A DNA stretch of 64,000 nt. It comes from Eucalyptus grandis. Its lineage: Eukaryota > Streptophyta > Magnoliopsida > Myrtales > Myrtaceae. The DNA lies in assembly GCF_016545825.1 (NCBI RefSeq), contig NC_052619.1, positions 67,838,115-67,902,114 on the forward strand, read 5' to 3'. The stretch's first letter is position 1, and every line of letters starts with the position of its first letter. Positions 45,143 to 54,693 of this stretch are shown here, piece after piece. The notes under the pieces are model-generated. The model saw only the letters and a program-made list of their open reading frames with translations. It was not told the origin of the DNA and ran no database searches. The position numbers were made by a program, and so were the translations under genes.

Positions 45143-45173
<31 letters not shown>
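45143..45173. repeat. CT microsatellite
   Basis: About 15 CT repeats upstream of KCR B2. Unit A has the imperfect CT-rich segment at 24,900-25,018 here. Confidence 0.95.
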
Positions 45174-45175
<2 letters not shown>

Positions 45176-45323
45176 CTCGCTCGTTACAGTCCCGCAGCAA
45201 CCCACGGCCACACAGCCGCCACGCCCCACCTCCGTTAGGCTTTAGAGACCTCTTAAAGCGTTGGAGTAATCCCGTCGGACCGGAGCAATTTCCTGTCTTA
45301 AGTCTGGTCGAGAGGGTAATAAC

Positions 45324-46408
45324 TGAGAGTGCTAGTATGAACAAAATAAAGGAGTTAGGGAAGAGAATAAGAACACAAGATTTATAGTGGTTCGGCTTAA
45401 TCCAAGCCTACGTCCACTCTCCCACGATAACAGCCTTCTTGGCTGGATTCCACTATGTAATCAACAAGAGATTACAACTGAGTGCAAATACTTAGTAGAT
45501 CACACTATCTCACTAAGTCACTCTCTTGGTATTTCTCTCACGATTACAAACGTTTAAGCTCTCAAGAGACAAGTATATGATCTAAAGTCGCTCAGACTTT
45601 GGAATTATAAATTCTACGCTCCGTCTCTTACTTGCTCATCGGTCCATGATCTTCTTAAATACTCCTCTACTTCCAAACTACCGTTGGACAGTATCCCGGA
45701 GAATCGTCTTCCAATATACCCATTGGACAGCTCGTATCTTAGAAGATTTGGTAGCCGTTGAGTGACAAAGGTAAAATCCCAAATTGATTCCGATCGCCCA
45801 TACAAACGAAATCTTGGTTTCCATAAGTAAAGCTTCTTCGTATAGAATTCTTGTCTTCAAGATCCAATCGTCAATCAATTAGATTGAATCAATCAAATCA
45901 ATCTTGATGTGGAATCCAAACCGGATCACTAGCCGTTGTATGATTGGGCTTGAGTTACGATTCATTGAATCTGGATGTAAAGTCTGAGTCTGTAGACTTT
46001 ACAATATGAGTCTCTAGACTTTACAATCTGAGTCTCTAGACTTTACAATCTGGGTCTGTAGACTTTAAGATCTGTACCCAGTTCAACTTCAGCATAGAGT
46101 CTGTCTTCTGGTTCAACTTCACGTTCAGTCTGGAATTTATCAGAGTGAGCAGACTTATGATGTAGAACAGACTTTGACACTAAAGTCTGGCAGTCTTCAG
46201 ACTTTGAGTCTTGAGTCTGCGGTCTTCGGACTTTGAGTCTTGAGTCTAGCATCTTCAGACTTTGAGTCTCGAGTCCTGCGCCTTCGACTTTGATAATATC
46301 CTCTACATGTTCTAACATCTGCATGGCCTATTACTCAACCATCAAATATGTTAGTAGCATTTGATTTATTTTGTCATCTTCAAAACATCATAAGGGATTT
46401 CCCTAACA
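45324..46408 (-). repeat. Solo LTR related to the Sirevirus LTR
   Basis: Read on the minus strand it begins TGTTAGGGAAATCC and ends CATACTAGCACTCTCA, matching the Sirevirus LTR ends in pattern, and contains the shared stretch around ACTATAAATC and AGTGGACGTAGGCTTGG. The duplication ATAAC is perfect at 45,319-45,323 and 46,409-46,413. Unit A has no insertion here (about 26,505). Short repeats built on AGTCT/AGACT occupy 45,975-46,270. It is what remains after LTR-LTR recombination. Confidence 0.88.
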
Positions 46409-46655
46409 ATAACTACGGCCGTCTTCTTGACCTAGTTTAGGATGAAGTTAATGTGCTATGGAGATAAAGACCTAGCTAATGTTTGGGAACAGTCACCAAT
46501 TTTGGCAAAGGGAAGGACGAAAGAAATGACTAGACGAGTGCCGTACATTGCACATCTACCAAGCGCTGGATGCACTTGTCCCAAGCACTTGTCTCGTCAG
46601 TCAGGCGAGGCTGGCTTCATCCCATTTTGTCACAACTCATACAGGTAGAAATTAA

Positions 46656-47533
46656 GGGTGCGTTTGGTAACGTTTTCGTTTAAAAATTGTTTCGGGAACA
46701 GAAATAGAAAAAAGTGTTTGTTCCCGGGGAACAATTTTTGAACAAAAAAATGCGTTTGGTAAATCTGTTCCAGAAATATAAAAAGAATAGAAACACGTTT
46801 GGTAAATTTATATAATTTTTATTTCTTTTAATTTTTTAATATTTTTATTTTATTTTTCTATTTTCTTTCTTATTTTTCTTATTTATTTTTCCTTATTTTT
46901 CTTTTTTCTTCTTTGGCCGGTCGCCGGCCTCGGCCATGGCCGGCGACCGGCCGGCGAGGGTCGGCGGCCTCGCCCAGCCACGGCGAGGCTCGCCGGCCCC
47001 GCGAGGCCGAGCTGGCCGTGGGTGGGGCGAGCTCGAGCTCGCCTAGATCCGGCAAGGTCGAGCTCGCCCGGCGGCGGCGAGGCTCGGCCTCGCTGGGCCA
47101 CCGCCAGCTACGCCGACCTGGCGGTGGCCGGGCAAGGCCGAGCCTCGCCGGCCGGGCGAGCTCGGCCTCGCCGGATCTGGCGAGCTCGAGCTCGCCCAAC
47201 CAAGGCGAGGCCGAGCCTCGCCCCGGCCACGGCCCGAGCTCGGCCTCGGCGGGGCCGGCGAGCCTCGCCGTGGCTAGGCGAGGCCGCCGGCCCTCGTCGG
47301 CCGGTCGCCGGCCATGGCCAAGGCCGGCGATCGGCAAAGAAAAAGAAAGAAAAAAAGAAGAAGAAAAGAAAAAAAATAAAAAAGAGAAGTGTTTCTAGAT
47401 TTTGTTCCAGAAACAAGAAACAACTTTTTTGTGTTTCTTGTTTCTGTTTCTTTTTTGTTCCTGGGAACAAAAGAACAAAAAAACAGAAATTTCTGTTCCT
47501 GGGAACAGAAATAGGGTGCAGCCAAACGCACCC
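46656..47533. mobile_element. MITE, GGGTGCGTTTGG ends, TSD TAA, GC-rich core
   Basis: Ends GGGTGCGTTTGGTAACG and GGGTGCGTTTGGCTGCACC, each followed by GGGAACAGAAAT-type inverted subterminal sequence. TAA flanks at 46,653-46,655 and 47,534-47,536. Unit A lacks it (about 26,790). The core 46,915-47,335 is almost entirely GGCGAG, CTCGCC and GCCGGC motifs. The first 12 bp equal those of the Harbinger element at 7,175, so that family could mobilise it. Long open frames in the core are artefacts. Confidence 0.88.
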
Positions 47534-47639
47534 TAAGAAACCGACAGATCGAATAATAAAAATAAAATATAAAAATAAATAAATCAAACACCATAATCCA
47601 ATTATAATGGTGTACATTCCAGGATAATAACGACAAATT

Positions 47640-48740
47640 TCATTATAAATCATGCAATATAATAAAGATTATACGCTTGAGTCACTTAAATACTTTCGAG
47701 GGCCTATTATACTAAATGACTCACGTAATGTTTAACTTTAAATTTATGTTAAATAATCTCTCAATCTCATAAATAAATTTACAAATCTTACCATAAAATT
47801 TCACAGTTACAAATACTAATGTGATAAATGTAATTCATGAGTTTCCTCTGTGCGTCTTCGTTCACCAAGCACTTGTACACAAACGGTGCTTCAAGAAGAC
47901 CTCACGGCCATGGCAAGACTTGCTTTACATATATAGAAGCAAGACCCACAAAAATAAACCCTTGAATGTTAGTATCACCGCCACAGAGAAGAAGTCCAAG
48001 TCTGTCGCGTCTTGGTCAACGAAAGGAAATCAATTGACCGAGTAATTCCGATTCTAATACACGTTGGATTTCCAATATTAGTTCAAAGGCTTCAACAATC
48101 CAAATATAAGTTGTTGCTTATATTACCACCTCTATTTTGCCCGGCGGATTCAAACTTGGTATAGAGAATATCCAACTTGTGGACTTTAACTCTGAAATAG
48201 GAAATATATAATTTCATGGCACAAATTTGGATGTGGACTTGTTTGTGGGCCCAAATTCGAGATATATTTTAACAATCTCCATCTTGACTCGACGTTTGTG
48301 ACAAGTTACAATCGCTTTGCTAAAATTTAAACTCTATTGCTACTCTCCTAGTCCTCAATGGGCTCTATGGCCATAGATATTTTTCAAGTCCAAGCCATGC
48401 TTAAACTTCGTCATAATTTTGGACCTCATTAGAACATCAACTCCACGTGCACCTTTAACTCCTCCATAAAGATTTTTCAATGCAATCTCCTTAATTGCAG
48501 ATAAAACAAAACCATTGTTACATCTATATTTATTAGGAGATTAAATACATACATTATCAATATTAGTAATTACAGTAACTGTTGACTTTATAGGTTCCAT
48601 CTTGCTACAAACACAATCCATGTCGATTATCTTGTCAGTATTTGTATATGTTATTTTAAGAGTTTCTAGTTGCAACTCCATCTTAAGTTGAACACAATTC
48701 AAATCCGTTTTGAATATATTTATAGAATCTCTATGTAGTA
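47640..48740 (-). mobile_element. Copia remnant with RNase H tail, purine tract and 3' LTR
   Basis: Right to left: an integrase/RT linker near 48,720-48,540 (IIDMDCVCSKMEP), an RNase H tail near 48,400 (MTKFKHGLDLKNIYGH), the purine tract CAAGATGGAGAT (plus-strand 48,274-48,285), then an LTR starting TGTTAAAATATATCTCG at about 48,273. The LTR has a TATA-like CTATATATG near 47,930. The left end of the LTR is not defined. Probably the same Copia family as 28,700-30,385. Confidence 0.65.
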
Positions 48741-49098
48741 CTACTCTCTTTCTAAATATTTATTTATGGAAATATTTACAATTAATTGGTTTTATATTAT
48801 CTTTTAAATGTCAATTTCTTGCATCCATGCAATGTTCTTTGTTAGGAAAATACTCGCATTTTTACGTAAAATAATCGTACGTACTTTTTAAACAAATTCC
48901 CTCTTTCGCACGTTTTGCAATTATTCGCGCTATTGGAGTGGACTGATTTATACATGTATGCAATGCATGTCGTCTTATGTTTACCAAAAAGTACTCCGAT
49001 TATGAATTCATTTCATATATTTTCTTTAGTCAATTAATTACGTGACATGTAAAAAATCATTTATGCCCAAAATATGATTATTTATCCTTGTCATCCCC
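48741..49098. other. Spacer, nothing recognised
   Basis: AT-rich, no open frame of note and no repeat that I can see. Confidence 0.4.
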
Positions 49099-49119
49099 AA
49101 ATTCTGTAATGGCTTTTTT

Positions 49120-49357
49120 TTGATGATCAAGGGATCGCCAAAGATTACTCTTCAGGGATCACACAACCCTCCGGTGCTCGGTAGCACCGGTGGAGCCTCA
49201 TCGCAAGCTGCTATTTAAACGTAAATCCTCGGGGGCTGGCCCAATAAACCACCTTTGAGATCCCCACTTAAGTCGTGAGCATTTGGAGATTCGAACTCAT
49301 TCCCTCTGCAATGAGATAGTAAAACCCAATCATCATGGTTACCTACGAGTGAGTCCT
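49120..49357 (-). mobile_element. SINE (tRNA-derived) with long target duplication
   Basis: On the minus strand the element starts near GACTCACTCGTAGGTAACC, has a box B-like GAGTTCGAATCTC (plus-strand 49,288-49,300) and ends ATCATCAAAAAAAA. Flanking copies of AAATTCTGTAATGGCTTTTT (49,099 and 49,358) are the target duplication, about 20 bp long. A box A-like stretch is present but weak. Size, internal promoter and A-run fit a plant SINE. Confidence 0.78.
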
Positions 49358-50378
49358 AAATTCTGTAATGGCTTTTTTGAGAAATTTTCAAAATTAAAAA
49401 ATTTGATTGGACCGTCAATATGAGTAAAACCTGTAAAACCGCATAGAAGCGAACTCGCTCAAAACCTATTGTTGACACCTAAATTTTGATTAATCATTTA
49501 GTAATTAATTGCATAAAAAATTAGGGATTAATCTTTAACCCCTATAAAAATAATAATAAAATTGCATTTCATGTAGTTGCATTTGCATCGGTACCAAAAG
49601 GCAACAAGAAGCAGGGGCTTGCGATCGAAGGGATGGTCTCTCTCCACTGGTCTGAACATGCGAAAGAGCTAAAGTCAAAAAAAAAAAAAAAAAAAAAAAG
49701 GAAGGAAGTTCTTGCACGTCCGTTGTCTCTCCCTCATTAATGCATGCGCATGCACGCACAAATTCGGCGGACGAGAGGAATCCTTAGAGAAGCAAAATGA
49801 GCCCATGAAATAATATTATATAATATGCTCTCTCTCAAGTGTGGGTTGTCAGGAGAAGCAACGAGAAATTTGCTGAAGGAGGAAGCAAATAACCAACAAG
49901 AAAAGTCAAAAGTTGTGGCTATCCTATAGAAGGGAGAGACAAGTAGCCGTATAAGAAACCCCAAGCATGAAGAAGAAAGAAGAATTCATGATGAACGTTC
50001 ATTTTCTTCCCCTCATTAATGCCTGCACATGCACGCATGAATGGGGGACGTGAAAATTCTACAGACGCATGCAAAAAGATGGGCTGACATTTTATATTAC
50101 TTTCCTTCCTAGAGAGCAAATCGGCTGGAGAAGAAAGAAGTTCCTACACGTCCATTGTCTCACGCTCATTAATGCATGCACATGCATGCACACAATTCAG
50201 CGGACGTAAGGAACCTCAAGGAAGCAAAATGAACTCATAAAATATTATAAAATATGTGGCTTGTCAGGCGGTGGCCACCATATTTGAAAAAAGAGAGCCG
50301 AACGTGAACAGCAAGGAAAAGTTACGGCTGCCTCCTGTTCACCTTTTCACACTAAAGTCGGTTGGACTCCAAGAACCC

Positions 50379-50386
50379 TATAAATA
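50379..50386 (+). promoter_or_regulatory. TATA box in the solo LTR
   Basis: TATAAATA in CCCTATAAATACGCGAGG, followed after about 30 bp by a purine-rich leader. The equivalent position in the related LTR has TATAAAAA (55,379-55,386). Confidence 0.6.
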
Positions 50387-51822
50387 CGCGAGGAGGGAGG
50401 AGGTTGTTTAGGAGGAGAAAAAAAAATTCATTCGAGAGGTCTGTGAGGGGAGCGAAAAAGAAAAAAATTCATTGTGAAGGGCTTCTCTTTCGGTCAGACG
50501 AGTGAAGGGAAGGGAGTGTGTCAGAGAAAAAACCAAAAAGAATGTGAAGTCAGAGAGGGCAACAGAGAGGGAGAAAGGACGTGAGAGACAGAAAATAAAA
50601 GATTAAAAAAGGGGAGAGGATGTCTTCTGCCGGGGAGGTCATCTTCTTCGGGAGTTCCTTGCTTGCACGCCGCTAGCCGCACCTCCACTTGTCCCTGCAA
50701 CGCCCATCGCCAGAGTTCCGAGCCCCTGTCGTTGCACCACGCCCGCCTCCTACATCTCGAAGCCACGAGCAACGCCCGCAAGCTGCAACACCCGTCACTG
50801 AGTCCTGCCCGTCGCCGCGCTCGCTGTCACACCGCCACAGCTGCTGACTTGCGGTCGCTGGAACCTCGAGCGTCACCGCCACTCCCGGGACCACAAAGAG
50901 CCACGCCTCCGTTCGACCTGCTGCTGGTCCTCCTGCTGCAACCGTCCCGAACACGACCTGCAGCAGCCCGTGAGCCTCCTCGCCGCACCACCGCGCCCGT
51001 TTGTCGTTCTGCATCACCGCTGCACGAGCTCCCGACCTGCACCAACGCCCGACGCCACTGCTCTCCACCGTCGCTCAATCCCTCGCGAGACGAGCAGCAC
51101 CTCCGCAGTGGCCCGTCACCGCACAGCAGCACCTCCACCGGCGACCCAGCGTCCAGAGCCCACGCCGACGCTGCCCGGAGTCGAAGACCAGCAACCCGAC
51201 GCTGCAACCCAAGCCGCTCCACCCAGCCGACGCCATTGCTCTCCACCGCCGCTCAGTCCCTCGCGACACCAGCAGCCCGTGAAGTCACCGTCTCTGCCCA
51301 CGCCTGCACTTCCGCCCCGGTGTCCCAAGCTGCTCCGCCCTTGCTGCCGCGCTTTCCTCTGCTCGAGCCCGCCTAGCACCGCCAGCCGCCGTCCCCTTTT
51401 GAACGATGCCACCACAGCAGCTGCTGCTGCTCCTTCCCTGCAGGTACACCAGCGACGACAAGCTGTGTCAAGCACCACCAGCCACGACCCCCCGTTGTCC
51501 TGAGCTCGCTGACTCGACCCCGGCCTGCTCGCTGCTCTACCGAGTCCACCAGCTCTCCTTCCTGAGTTGCTGCGCCTGAACTGCACCCACAAAGCCCGCG
51601 TCGAGCCTGACCAGAAGCTGCTGTTGCGTTGCAACCGCCACAGCCCGACCCCGACGCGAACCACCGTTCGTGAAATTTTGGCGCGGATCCAAATAAGGTA
51701 GTTTTCTTTAACCAAATTTCTTTTAAATATTATTATATAAACTGGAATGTTTGATGTTAATTGAGGTTTTAGGCATTACCTAATAGGATATTATTGGTAA
51801 AAATCACCATAATTATTAATTT

Positions 51823-52008
51823 GGTTCGTAAGATTTCGGACCATTTTAATTATGTTGATTTTGATGATATCTTGGCTTTAAAATCATTATAATTATTAAG
51901 TTAATCCGAGAGACTTCGGATTAATTTTTTAATTATTTTGATTTTCTTGACTGTTGTGATGTTTAGGAATAAAATAATTGTTAATTTAATCCGTGAGACA
52001 ACGGATTA
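51823..52008 (+). repeat. Three periodic hairpins, TCCG-N8-CGGA
   Basis: Short inverted repeats with a constant 8-nt spacer at 51,823-51,842 (one mismatch), 51,902-51,923 (perfect TAATCCG/CGGATTA) and 51,987-52,008 (perfect), spaced about 80-85 bp. They are embedded in an AATTATTAATT-rich tandem unit. Counterparts in the second LTR are at about 56,625-56,642, 56,718 (worn) and 56,795. Confidence 0.75.
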
Positions 52009-52851
52009 TTTTTCAATTATTTTAATCCTTCATTGGATAAATATCTTGAGTTGTTGGATATAATGTTTATATTTGATGAAATGCTTGTTTTGGAAAACAT
52101 AAAAAAAATCATATTGCATGACAAATTAGGATGGTTTCTTAAATAGGTTTGGACCGCATGTTTAGAATTTATCTAATTAGATTTGTTAGATTGCATGTTA
52201 TGGATAATTAATTAAGACGAGTTTCCGAATTAAAATGGGATTTAATCTAAATTATTTCCTAGCTTGAGTAGGATAATTTGTCGGGTGTTGTAGTCAATTT
52301 TCAGTAATTATTTGAATTTCAATAAATAAAAATACCAAAAAAATATCATATGCATGTTATATAGGTAAGTTTTCATTTTAAAACAAGAGAAAATCCCAAA
52401 AATAATTGATTGCCTTATTGTGTTTAATTCTGCAATGTTTTTTTTTTCCTTTTGAATGTTATCTTTAATGTTTGTGCACCGTATGATCACTTTAGTGTTT
52501 TAGGCTAAAATCAATTCAAGCTGCCTGCAAAACATTTTTCTAAAATAAAAGAGAAAAGGTACCGAAAGGGCGTTAGAGAAATCTAGCGTAATCAAGTCCC
52601 CGAACTCATTTAATCTCTGGTTCGTAGGAGTAAAGTAATTCTCCCATTACTTTACTTGGGTTTCTAATCGACCCACCAAAAAATAGATTAGTGGTGACTC
52701 CAGGATAAAAATCATCTGCGTGTTAAAAACTCAAACCTTAAGTCGCGAATTGGTATGGACTTGGGAGAGCCCGAGTTAAGTCTAGGCTTAACAATCCATT
52801 AGCCGAACCCTTAGGTGGTCCAACCCGCTTCGGGGAGGTCGCGACACCTAT

Positions 52852-54684
52852 GAGGTGAACTCTCAAAATTATTCTAAAAATTTAACGTCACAAAATGAAA
52901 TAGAGAAGAAGTAAATAAGAAAACAAGATAACAGAAATAACAAGGTCACGTCAATCAGATCAAAACAACGTGTGGTTTTAGATACATTGCATAATAGACT
53001 TTATGGTCTTTTATGAGCACCGTGTCCGTGTAAATTTTCAGCATTGTTTAAAAAAACAAAAAAAAAAAAAAAAAATTGAACCGTTCAGGTTGAAATTTAT
53101 CAAACAACCAAAATCCACTGCACTTCAATGCAACGGCGAAAAATCACGAGGGCATCTTACCCAGTGGAAACTATAGGCTGACCCGGTGGTCTTTTGTAGG
53201 AAGAATGACAAGTGGGAGCAAAGGCTTACCGGCATAAGATTGTCAAAATTACATAGGGGTGTCATGGCGGATACGAAGACCAGCGGTTGGGTTTGTGAGA
53301 TCATTATATTCAAAGCACCAGGGCTTCTACTTGCCATTATCGACATCATCCAAAATGAGAGGCAACTCATTGCAGAGATGTCTTTTATCAAAACGAGAAC
53401 ATATTCTAGAAAACCCTCTTCAATGATGATTCAAGCAGGTGTCTGAAATGCTCCGGACTTCGAATCAATAGGAAAATGATAATAACTTTGACTTCTAACT
53501 TTAGTGGTAATCCTTATGTGATTTATAATAAAAAGAAGAAAAAATCAACGGGAAATATGGATTATAATTCTTTTGATGTTTTCTTTGTATTAGATTGAAT
53601 TTAGTCCTTTTTTTTTCTATGGTCAATTTCATGCTAACTTTTGAATCCGGTGAAAATCTTTCAACAGTGTTGATCCCTGTTTAAAACTCTCATCAAATGT
53701 TGTGTTTTGGTTTTTATTATAGGAGACTTAAGTTCTGTGTTAAACTTGGACAAAGAATGTCAAATGCAGTAAAGAGCCTTATTTATCAACTTATATATAC
53801 AGCCTTAACAATTGATACTCGAATGACTTGAAAACTAACTGCTCTTGAACTCAAATTACACTAGAATTTAATCAATTATGTAATCTGGACACTAATAGTT
53901 ATAACTCAAGCTCAAATTATGCTGGAGCTTAATCTACAACAAAACTTGTTTTAAGTGTAAAGTTAGAACTTAACCAACAACAATACTCCTAAGTAGGAAA
54001 CATAACGCTGTAATTTAATTAATGACACTAGGTTTGTGGAACAACATTGGAATTTAATCGACGATACTGGACTGGATAGAGATACATGTTGAAATTTAAT
54101 TAGCGACAGCAATATCGAAACTACAACTAAGATGCAATAAAGTAAAGATAAAGTAAAGATAATTGTTGTATTGTTTGGGGGGGTGTTTCTCAATAGTAGG
54201 GCTGCAGCATTTATAGAGTAGATTGATTGTTCCTTAGTTGGCTGCTCTTTCTTGGACATTACTCTTTGCATTCTCCATGTTTTCCACTTCTTCTTGATGA
54301 CCTTATCCTTTAATAATTGTTTCTTGCCCCGTCGATGATGCTTGTGCGGCTTGTTCCTCAAGCAAATAATCGCTCTCTATTTTTATGTGCATTTCTCACA
54401 ATAGGTATTCTTGGTTGAGTTCTAATGTTAATTTTGCTTTGTCTTCAAATCTGGTGCACTATCCCCTATAGCATGACACGTGGCAATTAATCTCTAGGCC
54501 ATCAACTCTAGAGTTGGTTTTCAGAATCCATTGAGGCTCAACTTAAGTAGCTTCACGAAAATTGTTTTGCCCTTAACTTCGCAAGTCAAAATGAAGCGTT
54601 TCATCCAATGATCTCTTGCGATTGGCATGTGGTTCCGAGGGTAATTTTGGATGTCAACAATAACTAAATGCAAATAGTATTACA
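52852..54684. other. Spacer, no gene assigned
   Basis: An 86-codon frame at 53,186-53,446 (plus) and an 88-codon frame opposite it are of ordinary composition, but I recognise neither and see no splice partner. The rest is AT-rich with a poly(A) run at 53,057-53,075. Confidence 0.35.
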
Positions 54685-54693
54685 TTTTTGGGT

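Larger units (their letters stand above)
30619..47700. repeat. Segmental duplication, unit B
   Basis: Direct copy of unit A starting at the sequence found at window position 1. It carries the same KCR gene pair, the same Copia remnant (38,030-39,535) and the same old MITE (42,206-42,552). Private insertions are listed separately. B lacks the Harbinger insertion and preserves its empty target site at 42,040-42,042. Weak Copia-level similarity to unit A's right flank continues to about 48,720, but it may reflect independent copies of one Copia family. Confidence 0.85.
49470..52846 (+). repeat. Solo LTR of a large-LTR retrotransposon, 3.4 kb
   Basis: Begins TGTTGACACCTAAATTTTG and ends GGTCGCGACA, flanked by a perfect 5-bp duplication CCTAT (49,465-49,469 and 52,847-52,851). 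It contains a TATA box, a GA-rich leader, a 0.9-kb GC-rich segment (50,640-51,660) with a 237-codon proline/alanine/histidine-rich frame of no recognised family, then an AT-rich part with periodic hairpins. No gag or pol. Related along most of its length, except the GC-rich part, to 55,015-57,805. Probably Gypsy, not certain. Confidence 0.85.

Noticed and set aside
46879..47582. Frames of 150-190 codons on both strands
   Set aside because: Core of a MITE with defined ends and TAA duplication; composition artefact of GGCGAG/CTCGCC repeats.
49288..49300. Functional tRNA gene
   Set aside because: Only a box B-like motif; no cloverleaf can be folded and the element has SINE ends with a target duplication.
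50663..51503. 237-codon and overlapping frames in the first large LTR as a host gene
   Set aside because: They are within a solo LTR, open on both strands because of GC richness, and the related LTR has a different sequence there. Kept only as a question in the findings.
53186..53446. Single-exon small gene
   Set aside because: No recognisable family, opposite strand equally open, no support for start or splice sites; left as unassigned spacer.
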